64,000 nt of DNA, from contig JAHCHE010000031.1 in NCBI GenBank assembly GCA_026129905.1, positions 23,702 to 87,701 on the forward strand. Reading direction: 5' to 3'. The position numbers and the translations under genes were made by a program. Every line of letters starts with the position of its first letter. Positions within the stretch are counted from its first letter, which is position 1. Positions 45,421-54,071 of the stretch are shown here, piece by piece. Source of the DNA: Bryobacteraceae bacterium (GTDB lineage Bacteria > Acidobacteriota > Terriglobia > Bryobacterales > Bryobacteraceae). The notes under the pieces are model-generated. The model was not told where the DNA came from. It ran no database searches and saw only the letters and a list, made by a program, of their open reading frames with translations.

Positions 45421-46398
45421 TTATTGCTTCAAAACGACCGCCAGCCAGTTGCCGCGGCCCGGCGCCGTCAGTTGAATCGCACTATCGGTCCGCAGTTCGG
45501 CCTTCGGTCCCCATTCTCCCGTGCTCACATCGATCCACCGCGCGACAAAACCTCCGGCGCCCGATTTCACCCCAACCGCACCTCCATCGGTCAAATACGC
45601 GACGTAGGCCGATCCCGGTTTCAGCGCGGCGTAAGCTTCGTTGTTTTCGCGATCGGTGAGGAGACCGTCGGCGGGCGAGAGTTCCCATAACCTGACGGCG
45701 GATTCCACCTTCCTCACCGCCCGGATGACGCCCTCGGCCTTGCGATTGAGCCCCAGCCCCGAATCCGGGCGATGAAACCGCGCCGACGCGAAGCCCGCCA
45801 GGATGTGACGGATGAACCGTTCCACCCCGTCCTTGTCGGTATGGCCGAACCGGTTCCCATCGGCGCCGTAGGTCTTCACCGTATTGATCGGCCGCGGCTT
45901 GCCGGCGAGATATCGCCGTGCCCAGATCGCGTTCTCCAGTGCTTGTCCCCGGAGTTGTGATTATTTTGGGAGAGGTCGGCGAAGTCGTACCACTCCGGGT
46001 GGTCCAGCGTCCGGCGGTGACGTTCGGCTTTCAGATCCCAGTCGTTCCACATCTGGGTGACGTTTACCCGCACTCCAGCCTTTCGCGCCTGCTCTTTTAC
46101 ATACTCGGCCCAGTACCGGCCCCACTCCTCCTCCCCTTTCGTTTCGTTATCGATGCAGTAAAGCACATGGCCGTACTTGAGCGAATGCGAAAGCAGTTTA
46201 TCGACGAATCGCCGCTGAACGTTAAGGATTAGCCGGTTATTTCCCTGGCCCGGCGTGGTAAAGAAGAACGGCTGTTCATTCTGTCCCGGATGGTTGGGAT
46301 ACTCCGCGGCAAAGCCGGACTCTCCAAACGTCCTGGGCGTGAGCATTCAGTCCGCTGAGTAGAAGAACCGGAAGCGTGAGCAGCCAGGCCGTCGTCAT
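45421..46398 (-). pseudogene. Secreted protein, glycosidase-like, broken by two indels
   Basis: Three readable pieces lie in order. From ATG 46398 a signal peptide ([20 protein letters not shown]) runs to about 46335, where the frame shifts. A middle piece ([54 protein letters not shown]) runs to about 45937, where one G seems lost from TGGGAG. The next frame continues [37 protein letters not shown] and RWIDVSTGEWG to the stop at 45421. Similar secreted hypothetical proteins occur in Planctomycetes and Acidobacteria. The N-terminal part before AAEYPNHP is shorter than I would expect. Pseudogene or assembly error cannot be told apart here. Confidence 0.7.
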
Positions 46399-46565
46399 CG
46401 TTTAACAGTGTAACGACAGACGCGCCGGACCGTCCGGCGCCCCGCCGGCGCTAGATGGCCGGGAGGCGCGCGACTATTTCGGTTGGCCGAGCGAGAGAAT
46501 GATCCCGCGCTCGGGGCGTCCGGCAGCGCGGGGTGGCCGATTTGGATGTGACGAAGGCCGCGAGA

Positions 46566-47650
46566 TCATTGGCCGGCCAGTCGCCGGTTGACATACTCCA
46601 TCAAAGTGCCGAGACCGGCGGCGCTGCCGCGCATATTGTCGCGCAGCCATTCGCAGCGGGTCCTGCCGTCCGTGTCGGGAGGATGCAGGTTGCAGGTGCG
46701 GCGAGCGCCGCCGGTTGTGACCGGGTAGTGGCGGCCCCAGCAGTCCAGCCGAGTCTGCCCGACGCCGGCGCGAGCGAGCCACTCGTCCATCGCGACGATC
46801 GCCTCGGGATTGGCGCACACGCCCCCGCCGCCGTGCCCCGCCGGCGACACGCACGATAGTGTTTCCATGGCCCATTGCTGGGCACGGCTATCCCAACAAG
46901 TGATCTGCTGGCTGATCTGCCCGGGCTTCGGCGGCGGCGGCAAACCGGGCGACGGGCCGCCGCCCATCCGGGTACAGCTCAACGCCTGCCCGGCGGTTTG
47001 CCCGGCGCGGTCCCAGACGCCGGTCAGCCGCGTTCCGTCCGGCGAGAGGGTCACGTTGAGCCATCCTGCGCCCCGCGTGGGACCTTTCCAATCCGCTGTG
47101 ACACGGTTTCCGGAGACCTGTCCGGCGACCGGAGCGCCTCCTCCCCAAAACCACGTTCCGGTAACTGCCGAGCCGCTTTGCGACCACTTGATCACTCCCT
47201 GCCCCGGGCAGTTCCACTCGCCGGAGACGTTGACGCCGGGGGGCAGACCGGGTTCCGGAGGAATCAGCGGGGGCGGGATTCCCCCGGACTTGCGTTCGCA
47301 GCCCCAGCTTCTACCGGTCGTCTGCCCCGCGTAGTTCCAGGTTGCAACTGCGCCCGGCGCGGAGCGGCCGTCATCGCACTCTTGTGCTGCGCTTCGGCGT
47401 GCGTCCTCTGCGTCGCTGCCACGGCAGCCGCGGCGCTCGCGGAATCCAGGCGCGCTTGCGCGGCGGCGACACGCTCTGTGGCGCGAGCGATCTCCTCGTT
47501 TAGGGCCTGCGCGTCAGTTGCGCTTGCCGCGGCGGCGCGGGCCGCGGCGAGGTCCGCGCACAGGTCGGCCCTTGCGGGCTTGAGGCACAATAACAGTCCG
47601 CCCACGGTCAACGCCGCAGCGGCAAAGCGGATGTCCCTCATGGCTTCCAT
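46566..47650 (-). pseudogene. Secreted coiled-coil/Cys-rich protein, frameshifted
   Basis: From ATG 47650 a signal peptide (RDIRFAAAALTVGGLLLCLK, then PARAD) is followed by an Ala-rich coiled coil (LNEEIARATERVAAAQARLD). Somewhere in 47345-47420 the sense moves to the next frame, where VATWNYAGQTTGRSWGCERK, SGEWNCPGQGVIKWSQSGSA and a C-terminal domain (DEWLARAGVGQTRLDCWGRH, NLHPPDTDGRTRCEWLRDNM) run to the stop at 46566. No known family is recognised. Either a one-base indel split the gene or the second part is a separate gene starting at GTG 47195. Confidence 0.6.
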
Positions 47651-47751
47651 CCTCCCCTCCGAGGTGGGCTTCCTCACAATACTTTCACATTATCCGCGGC
47701 GGGTCTTCACCCGAATGGGTGAGGAACGGAGAGTTTGTTTGCCTGTCGATG

Positions 47752-48873
47752 CTACAAATTGCGCGGCTCCAGCGCCGCGCACAGCAGCCGGACCAGCGCC
47801 GAACGCTTCGACACTCCCGTCTTCGAGTAGATGTTCTTGACGTGAGTACGAATGGTGTTCTCGCTGAGCTGGAACTCTCCGGCGATCGCGGCGATCGTCG
47901 AGTCGTCCAACAGCGCCCGCGCTACCTTCGACTCGGCCGCCGTCAGCCCGAACAGCCGGCGGAGGTCGCCGCCGGCCGGCGCCGCGAGCTTCGCGGTATC
48001 GCGTATCAGCAGCACGGCCGCGGCGCGGAACCTTCCGGCCGGACCTTCCGGATTCACGGGACATGCCGTCACCTGGTAGTACCCCGCGCCCCCGGCGCGT
48101 TCGACCGCGACGATTTCGCCCACGCCGCGGCACGCCTTGACGATCGCGTTGCGCAGCCGGTCTTCGGCGTCCGGCGTCGCGCCGCGCAGGCGGTTAAATC
48201 GGAGGATGATGGCGTCGCGTGCGCGGACGATACGTTCGGCCTCGCCGTTGGCGTGGAGCAGCCGCCCACGCTCGTCTACGAAGGCCACGCCGATGTTGAC
48301 CGATTCGAGCGCGCGCTCGATCGCCTGTGCGCGGCCTCGTGCGTCGCCCAGCAACCTGTGCAGCGACACCGAACGCTGTAAGTGAGGCATCAGCAACCTG
48401 CATAGTTCGATCTGTTCTCCGCGGCGCTCGCCGTCCCGGCGCGAGAAGTGCGTGGTGATGGAGAACATCACCGGAGGCCGGACCACGATGTTCAGGCCCA
48501 CGAGCGCCTCGATATCGTGCCGCCGCTCGAACTCGTTGTAGAACGGCGTCCGGCGTTTCCGCTCGTCGGCGATCAACTGCTCGCTGATCACGACCGACCC
48601 CGACGTTCTCATCCCGGGATGGCCGCAGGTCAGGTAGGGATTACGTTCGCCGGCCCAGTCGCGATGGAACTCGCGATTGGTCACCGGATCGGCGCGCACA
48701 CTGGCAAGAAGGCTGCTGGCCGGTTCCCGCACATCGCACAGCAGCAGGTTCGTCTGCCTCCCGCCGATTCGATCGGCGAAGCTCTCGAGGAACTCAGGCC
48801 ACCGCCGAGGATCCTCACCCGCTGCATAGATCAGGCCGATCAGTCTCGAGAGGCTTGCGTTCGCGATTCTCAA
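47752..48873 (-). CDS. LuxR-family transcriptional regulator
   Basis: The 373-residue protein ends in a LuxR helix-turn-helix: FGLTAAESKVARALLDDSTI, AAIAGEFQLSENTIRTHVKN, IYSKTGVSKRSALVRLL (about residues 305-362). The middle (about 190-290) is PAS-like, with VNIGVAFVDERGRLLHANGE. It could sense a small ligand, but none is evident. No receiver domain aspartate is seen, so it is not a classical response regulator. It is monocistronic; the 248-base gap upstream contains an isolated tataat near 49010 on +, without a matching -35. Confidence 0.87.
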   Translation of the reverse strand: MRIANASLSRLIGLIYAAGEDPRRWPEFLESFADRIGGRQTNLLLCDVREPASSLLASVRADPVTNREFHRDWAGERNPYLTCGHPGMRTSGSVVISEQLIADERKRRTPFYNEFERRHDIEALVGLNIVVRPPVMFSITTHFSRRDGERRGEQIELCRLLMPHLQRSVSLHRLLGDARGRAQAIERALESVNIGVAFVDERGRLLHANGEAERIVRARDAIILRFNRLRGATPDAEDRLRNAIVKACRGVGEIVAVERAGGAGYYQVTACPVNPEGPAGRFRAAAVLLIRDTAKLAAPAGGDLRRLFGLTAAESKVARALLDDSTIAAIAGEFQLSENTIRTHVKNIYSKTGVSKRSALVRLLCAALEPRNL

Positions 48874-49121
48874 TAAGCCCTCGCACCGCCGCGGTAATCC
48901 CAGTTAGGTTGGCCTTGGCACGAGCGCGTGAGCAAGCGGTCTTTCGGAACTTCTGCCAGAAGCTGTCAGGCAGCTTACCTCAATATAAGGTTCGTCGCAA
49001 CCGCCTGTATAATACGATCGGCCGATACTGGGCGTGAGCGGACAGACCGCACCCATCGTTGTTTGACAACGGAGTGACACACGCGCAGGAACGGCGGCGC
49101 CCGCCGGCGGCTGCGGTGCGG

Positions 49122-50129
49122 CTACGAGCTCGCCGCCGCGAACAGCCTCTCGGCCATCGCGTACCGCAGTTGGTCGATCCCCTCGCCGGTGACGCTCGAG
49201 ATGCGAATCAGCGGCAGGTCCCGTTCCTCCGCCAGCCGTTCCAGCGCGCCGATCCGCTCTTCATCCTGCGCGACATCGATCTTCGAAGCCGCCAGCAGCA
49301 TCGGCTTTTCGGCCATCTCCTCCTGGAACGCGGCCAATTCCCGCAGAATGACGTGAAAATCGTTCACCGGGTCGCGGCCGCTGGCGCCCGAGACGTCCAC
49401 CAGGTGAACCAGCAGCTTCGTCCGCTCGATGTGCTTCAGGAACCGGTCGCCCAGCCCGTGACCCTCGTGCGCCCCCTCGATGAGCCCAGGAATGTCCGCC
49501 ACCACGAACGTGCGGTCGTCCTCCATTCGCACCACGCCCAGGTGCGGTTCCAACGTCGTGAACGGGTAATCGGCGATCTTGGGCCGCGCCGCCGAAATGC
49601 GCGAAATCAAGGTGGACTTGCCGGCGTTCGGGAAGCCGACCAGCCCCACGTCCGCCAACAGCTTCAACTGGAGCCGCAGCCGCTTCTCTTCGCCCGGCCG
49701 CCCCGGTTCATGTTCCGTCGGCGTCTGGTGAGTGGACGTGGCAAACCGCGCGTTGCCCCGTCCGCCGCGTCCGCCGGCGGCGACCACTAAGCGGTCCCCC
49801 GCCCGCGTGAAGTCGTGCAGCAGTTCACCCGTCGCGTCGTCATAGACGACCGTCCCCACCGGGACCGGCGCTTCAATCGAGGCGCCGTCGCGTCCGGTGC
49901 GATTGCTGCCTTCGCCGTGCCGGCCTCGTTCGGCCTTGTGCTCGGGATTAAACCGGAAATGAAGCAGGGTGTTGTAGTGGTTGCTCGCCACCAGGGCAAC
50001 GTCGCCGCCGCGCCCGCCGTCCCCGCCGGAGGGACCTCCCCGCGGAACGTACTTTTCGCGGCGGAATGCCAGGCAGCCGTTGCCGCCGTCGCCCGCTTTT
50101 ACCAGGATCCTGGCTTCATCGATGAACAT
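49122..50129 (-). CDS. obgE: Obg family GTPase (CgtA)
   Basis: The 335-residue GTPase assists 50S assembly and stress control. It has the glycine-rich Obg fold ([40 protein letters not shown]) and the G domain with [51 protein letters not shown] and AASKID. It ends the rplU-rpmA-obgE operon. Length is on the short side because the C-terminal extension seen in some Obg proteins is absent. Confidence 0.97.
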   Translation of the reverse strand: MFIDEARILVKAGDGGNGCLAFRREKYVPRGGPSGGDGGRGGDVALVASNHYNTLLHFRFNPEHKAERGRHGEGSNRTGRDGASIEAPVPVGTVVYDDATGELLHDFTRAGDRLVVAAGGRGGRGNARFATSTHQTPTEHEPGRPGEEKRLRLQLKLLADVGLVGFPNAGKSTLISRISAARPKIADYPFTTLEPHLGVVRMEDDRTFVVADIPGLIEGAHEGHGLGDRFLKHIERTKLLVHLVDVSGASGRDPVNDFHVILRELAAFQEEMAEKPMLLAASKIDVAQDEERIGALERLAEERDLPLIRISSVTGEGIDQLRYAMAERLFAAASS

Positions 50130-50167
50130 GAAAGCCGTTCCCGCGGCGGCCGGCGGCGCTCACCGCC

Positions 50168-50449
50168 TCAAGCTTCGCTCTGTGGCTGGACTTCCGCCTG
50201 CGGCTGGATATTCACGAATTTCCCCATCCGCCCGCGATCGCGAAATTCGACGATTCCCGGGATTTTCGCGAACAGCGTGTCGTCCTTGCCCCGCCCGACG
50301 TTGTGACCCGGCTTGTACTTGGTGCCGCGCTGGCGAACGATGATGGAGCCGCCGGTGACCAGTTCGCCCGCGAACGCCTTCACGCCCAGCCGCCGCGCAT
50401 TGGAATCGCGACCGTTCTTGGAACTTCCGAGACCTTTTTTGTGTGCCAT
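50168..50449 (-). CDS. rpmA: Ribosomal protein L27 (bL27)
   Basis: The 93-residue protein starts [20 protein letters not shown] and contains [20 protein letters not shown] and [20 protein letters not shown], the bL27 signature. No N-terminal cleaved extension is present, so it follows the non-Firmicute form. It is placed between rplU (9 bases upstream) and obgE (38 bases downstream), the classical order. Confidence 0.98.
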   Translation of the reverse strand: MAHKKGLGSSKNGRDSNARRLGVKAFAGELVTGGSIIVRQRGTKYKPGHNVGRGKDDTLFAKIPGIVEFRDRGRMGKFVNIQPQAEVQPQSEA

Positions 50450-50458
50450 GCCGATCTC

Positions 50459-50770
50459 CTATGCCACAATCTCGTCGACGCGGATGCGCGTGAAGTCCTG
50501 CCGGTGACCGATCGTGCGCTTGTACTGCTTCTTCCGCTTGAACTTGAATACGCGGACCTTGTCGCCGCGCCCGTGCCCGGTAATGGTTGCCTTCACCTTC
50601 GCGCCGCTCAGGTCGGCCCCCGCGAGCACCGCGCCATCGTCCTTCGACACGGCCAGTACGCCGTCCAATTCGATGGCGGCGCCGACGTCCCCGTCAAGCA
50701 CCTCCACTTCGATGCTGTCGCCCGGCGCGACGCGGTACTGTTTCCCGCCCGTCTGAATCACTGCGTACAT
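50459..50770 (-). CDS. rplU: Ribosomal protein L21 (bL21)
   Basis: The 103-residue protein begins [20 protein letters not shown] and ends with the conserved [28 protein letters not shown] block. It binds 23S rRNA. A gaggc ribosome site lies before ATG 50770. An inverted repeat at 50803-50818 sits in its leader. It is the first gene of the rplU-rpmA-obgE operon. Confidence 0.98.
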   Translation of the reverse strand: MYAVIQTGGKQYRVAPGDSIEVEVLDGDVGAAIELDGVLAVSKDDGAVLAGADLSGAKVKATITGHGRGDKVRVFKFKRKKQYKRTIGHRQDFTRIRVDEIVA

Positions 50771-50802
50771 GGAATGCCTCTAGTCAGCCTTGGATTGTGG
50801 GA

Positions 50803-50818
50803 GTCTAAGTGCTTAGAC
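50803..50818 (-). promoter_or_regulatory. Inverted repeat in the rplU leader
   Basis: GTCTAAG (50803-50809) and CTTAGAC (50812-50818) are perfect arms around a TG centre, 33 bases before the rplU ATG. It could be an RNA hairpin for feedback by L21 or a DNA operator. No further conserved leader structure was recognised. Confidence 0.35.
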
Positions 50819-50942
50819 GCACACCTGGAAGGCGTCGCCTCCCGGCTACGATTCTTCATTGTACAACAGCATGGAAGGCGCGGAGGACCCGCGCGGGCTG
50901 CCAACAGCCGGCTGCCCGCCTCGATGCTACGATTGGAATTTC

Positions 50943-51824
50943 ATGGATGGGGTGATTGTCGTCGACAAGCCCGAGGGTTGGACGTCGCACGACGCGGTGA
51001 ACAAAGTCCGGCGGCTGGCGAACACCAGGCGGGTCGGGCATCTCGGGACTCTCGATCCGGCCGCCACGGGAGTTCTGCCCCTCGTAATTGGCCGGGCGAC
51101 GCGGCTGGCGCAGTTCTACGCCGCCAGCGACAAGATCTACGACTCGGTGGTGCGGTTCGGCCGGTCGACCGATACGTACGATCGGGACGGGAGCGTCGTC
51201 GGGCCCGAGACGGAAGTCGAGCTGGACCCGGAACGGCTGGAAGCCTTGTTGGACCGGTTTCGCGGCAGGATCACGCAGACGCCGCCGGCGATCTCGGCCA
51301 AAAAGGTGGGCGGCACGCCGGCTTACAAGCTGGCGCGCAGGAATATTCCCGTTCGTCTCCAGCCGGTGGAAGTCACCGTCCATTCGCTGGACCTGGTGGA
51401 GTGCAAGGGTCCGGAGGCGCGCTTGCGGGTCCACTGCTCCGCCGGCACGTACCTGCGAAGCATCGCGCACGACCTGGGGCAGGCGTACGGAACCGGCGCC
51501 TTCCTGCAGTCCCTAATTCGGACCAGATCATCCGATTTCACGCTGGAACAGGCGCGCGCGATCGAAGCGTTGGAGCGGCTGGCCGCGGAAGACCGGCTCG
51601 CGGAAGCCCTGATCCCCGCGGCGCAGCTTGTGCCCGCGTTCCCGTCGCAACTGGTGGACCGGCTCACCGCAAGCCAGATCCGGCAGGGACGCGACTTCCG
51701 CGCCTCGCCGTTCCGCGCGCTGAAAGAAGCGCGGTACGTGAAAGCGATTTCCGAGGACGGCGCCCTCGTGGCGATCGGAGAGATCCGCCTGCCGAACCTC
51801 TACCACCCCATCATCGTTCTCTAG
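50943..51824 (+). CDS. truB: tRNA pseudouridine(55) synthase
   Basis: The 293-residue protein isomerises U55 of tRNA. It shows MDGVIVVDKPEGWTSHDAVN, the catalytic-aspartate motif RRVGHLGTLDPAATGVLPLV near residue 42 and AISAKKVGGTPAYKLARRN. ATG 50943 is chosen because the conserved GVIVVDKPEG start follows at once; an open frame extends further up to 50859 without a supporting ribosome site. It overlaps the convergent amidohydrolase gene by 14 bases. Confidence 0.96.
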   Translation: MDGVIVVDKPEGWTSHDAVNKVRRLANTRRVGHLGTLDPAATGVLPLVIGRATRLAQFYAASDKIYDSVVRFGRSTDTYDRDGSVVGPETEVELDPERLEALLDRFRGRITQTPPAISAKKVGGTPAYKLARRNIPVRLQPVEVTVHSLDLVECKGPEARLRVHCSAGTYLRSIAHDLGQAYGTGAFLQSLIRTRSSDFTLEQARAIEALERLAAEDRLAEALIPAAQLVPAFPSQLVDRLTASQIRQGRDFRASPFRALKEARYVKAISEDGALVAIGEIRLPNLYHPIIVL

Positions 51825-53055
51825 CGCCGCGCTGGCGTTCCGGCTTGTCCCAGTCGTCGGCGGCAAGTCCGTTCAGATCCCAAACCACCCGGCCGCCCTT
51901 CACGGTCAGCTCGGCGATCAGTTTCCGGGAGCCCCGCAGGCGCGAACCCCGCGCGTCCAGGAATCCGAAGTCTCCGTTGACGAGCCGGAGCACCGCGACG
52001 TCGGCCACGGCGCCCGGCGTGAGGTGCCCGAATTCTTCCCGGTGGATCTCGCGGGCCGGGTTCCAGGTGGAGCGCAAAATCACATCGTCCACGGACATCC
52101 CCAGGTTGAGGAACTTCGACATGACGTTGGCCATGTCTTTCATGCCGGCGTTCATGCTGTCCACGTGCAAATCCGTCGAAATCGAGTCCGGCGGGAAACC
52201 CTGCGCGAGGGCGGGGACGGCCTGACGCCACGAGAAGCTCCCGCCGCCGTGTCCCACGTCGAAGATGACGCCGCGCTTGCGCGCTTCAAACAGGTACGGC
52301 AGCAGCTTTCCTTTTGCGTCGAGCATCGGCACGGCGGAGAGATAGGCGTGCGTGTAGATGTCCCCGGGGCGCAGCTTATGGAGCACCAGGTCCTGAAACG
52401 GGCGTTCTTCTCGAAACGTGGCGAAGTCCACCATGATGGGGAGCCCGGCGAGTTTGCCGGCTTCGAGCGCGCGCTCCACCGCCACCCATTCGGGTCCGGC
52501 GAAGTGCGCGATTTTGATGCCGACGACAACGTCCTTGAAGCGCCGGGCCAACTCCGCCGTCCGCTCCGGGTCCATATCGGAGACATCCTGTTCCACCGTC
52601 TTCCGGCCGCCCATGCCGCGTCCGACAATGTTGATCCACGCCAGGACGCGCGTCTTCGAGCGGTCGATCACGTCTTTTTGGAACGCCTCGAAATCGCGCC
52701 AGCCGGCGCTTCCGGCGTCGGCGATGGTGGTTACGCCGCTGCGGAACGTGAAGCCGTCGGGCCGTACGCTGAACTCGCCGGTGTATTCGGAGGCCATGGT
52801 GGAGGCGAAGACGTGCGTGTGGATGTCCACCAGGCCGGGAGTGACGTACAGCCCGGCGACGTCGGCAACGCGCCGGGCGGCCGATGCCGGAAGGTTTTCC
52901 GCCACCGCGGCGATTCGGCCCCCGGCGATGCCGACGTCGCGGACGGCGCTGACGCCGTTCTTGGGATCGATGACATGGCCGCCTTTGAGCAACAGGTCAA
53001 ACGAGTCCTGCGCCCCCAGGCCGGCTGCGAATAGAAAAAGAATACAGGCCTTCAC
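51811..53055 (-). CDS. Secreted amidohydrolase, paralog of the one at 13983
   Basis: The 414-residue protein starts at GTG 53055 with a signal peptide (KACILFLFAAGLGAQD). It shares the sequence of the first paralog throughout: DLLLKGGHVIDPKNGVSAVR, GLYVTPGLVDIHTHVFAST, ADAGSAGWRDFEAFQKDVID, VGIKIAHFAGPEW with the bridging lysine, and VIFDVGHGGGSFSWRQAVPA. The same deacetylase-type assignment applies. The open frame runs upstream to 53184, where it crosses the remnant described at 53078-53135. Confidence 0.9.
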   Translation of the reverse strand: MKACILFLFAAGLGAQDSFDLLLKGGHVIDPKNGVSAVRDVGIAGGRIAAVAENLPASAARRVADVAGLYVTPGLVDIHTHVFASTMASEYTGEFSVRPDGFTFRSGVTTIADAGSAGWRDFEAFQKDVIDRSKTRVLAWINIVGRGMGGRKTVEQDVSDMDPERTAELARRFKDVVVGIKIAHFAGPEWVAVERALEAGKLAGLPIMVDFATFREERPFQDLVLHKLRPGDIYTHAYLSAVPMLDAKGKLLPYLFEARKRGVIFDVGHGGGSFSWRQAVPALAQGFPPDSISTDLHVDSMNAGMKDMANVMSKFLNLGMSVDDVILRSTWNPAREIHREEFGHLTPGAVADVAVLRLVNGDFGFLDARGSRLRGSRKLIAELTVKGGRVVWDLNGLAADDWDKPERQRGARER

Positions 53056-53077
53056 ATCCGGTATGTTACAGCAGCCC

Positions 53078-53135
53078 GCCCATCGCGGCGGGGCGACCGC
53101 GGGACGGCCTGAACCGTTCGCGGTAGAGTCGCGTG
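53078..53135 (-). pseudogene. Echo of the end of the MBL-fold hydrolase gene
   Basis: The + strand here (catcgcggcggggcgaccgc and beyond, gacggcc, tcgcggta) resembles the 3' end of the hydrolase gene at 55117-55180 (catcgcggcagggcgaccgg, gacggcc, tcgcggta). Read on minus, both give GRPxVAxPR. The similarity stops after about 60 bases. It suggests that a hydrolase gene once ended directly before the amidohydrolase and that the pair at 53294-55022 was inserted between them. Confidence 0.5.
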
Positions 53136-53157
53136 GGGAACGAACCCCCCGTCGCAG

Positions 53158-53194
53158 TTGCACAAAAGGATAACGAACTTGCACAAAAGGATAA
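53158..53194 (+). repeat. 16-bp direct repeat, spacing 21
   Basis: TTGCACAAAAGGATAA occurs at 53158-53173 and at 53179-53194 with 5 bases between, a period of 21 (two helical turns). It lies about 47 bases upstream of a good -35 box. Two copies on one face of the DNA suggest an activator or repressor site for the gene pair at 53294. Confidence 0.75.
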
Positions 53195-53240
53195 TTCTCT
53201 TAACTTAGAAGATTAAAGGGATATTTACGCCTTATTTCCC

Positions 53241-53269
53241 TTGACAGATGCCCGGAGCGGCTCCATACT
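53241..53269 (+). promoter_or_regulatory. Sigma70 promoter of the secreted-protein pair
   Basis: TTGACA (53241-53246), 17 bases, CATACT (53264-53269) makes a good -35 and a fair -10 element (4 of 6 in the -10). The start point near 53276 leaves a short leader before the gagagga ribosome site and ATG 53294. Confidence 0.72.
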
Positions 53270-53293
53270 CTGTTTCGGAGAGGACACTCTGAA

Positions 53294-54055
53294 ATGCTAC
53301 GCATCGCAAAGATCTTTATCTTTCCGTCCACTCTCGCTCTGCTCGCCCTCGCCCCGTGGGCGCAACAGCCCGCGGCGGCCGCCGTCGAGCCGCTGTCTTC
53401 CCCCGCCTACAAATGCTGGACCTCCGGCTCCGGGGCAACCTACATCCAAATCTGTATCTCGAAGCACGGAAACGTGGTTCTGTTGAAGGCTCCCACGCCC
53501 ACCGGAGCCATCGACGAAGGCTACGTCGCCTGCCTCAAGACTCCCGCCGGCGCCGCCGCCAGCTACTACGACGCCGGTTCGACCCAATCCGGCTGGGCGG
53601 AACCCTACAAGGTGACGGACGCCCCGGTGATTTACCGGAAAACCACGGACGGCAAGCTGGAGCTGACGCAGAGCTTCAGCCGCGACGCCGAGAAACGCGA
53701 CTTCCTGATCACGATGACGCTGTACAACCGCTCCGGGAAGACCCTCTACGACGTCCGCCTGGACCGCTACTTCGGTCTCAAAGACGACCCCAACGTGTTC
53801 AACCTTTCCCCGCGGGCGGTGTTTGCCTGGGACGAGCCGGCCTTTAGCAAGTTCGTGACCATGACCGAACTGACGGCGACAAGCTACGACACCGCGGTTC
53901 ACACGTCGGGCGGCTGGATAAAGAACGCCTGCCACCAGACCACCGAGCCGACGCCGACCGCCCCGGGCAACTGGGCCGGGCGGATTTCGCACAACTTCGG
54001 GACGATGGCCGCCGGCGCGTCGAAAACAATCAAGGTTCTGTACCGGTTGCAGTAG
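53294..54055 (+). CDS. Secreted protein of unknown family, copy 1
   Basis: The 253-residue protein has a signal peptide (LALLALAPWAQQPAAAA). The mature part starts YKCWTSGSGATYIQICISKH with two cysteines close together, has LTQSFSRDAEKRDFLITMTL in the middle, and ends TMAAGASKTIKVLYRLQ, all suggesting an all-beta fold. I do not recognise the family. A related gene follows 16 bases downstream. It lies directly behind the promoter at 53241, so expression of the pair probably depends on it. Confidence 0.78.
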   Translation: MLRIAKIFIFPSTLALLALAPWAQQPAAAAVEPLSSPAYKCWTSGSGATYIQICISKHGNVVLLKAPTPTGAIDEGYVACLKTPAGAAASYYDAGSTQSGWAEPYKVTDAPVIYRKTTDGKLELTQSFSRDAEKRDFLITMTLYNRSGKTLYDVRLDRYFGLKDDPNVFNLSPRAVFAWDEPAFSKFVTMTELTATSYDTAVHTSGGWIKNACHQTTEPTPTAPGNWAGRISHNFGTMAAGASKTIKVLYRLQ

Positions 54056-54071
54056 AAGAGGAGGAGCACAA

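Noticed and set aside
46422..46440. GCGCCGGA/TCCGGCGC hairpin as a terminator
   Set aside because: The stem is perfect but no T-run follows in either direction.
49005..49015. TATAAT box on + before obgE
   Set aside because: No -35 element at the proper distance and no + gene downstream for almost 2 kb.
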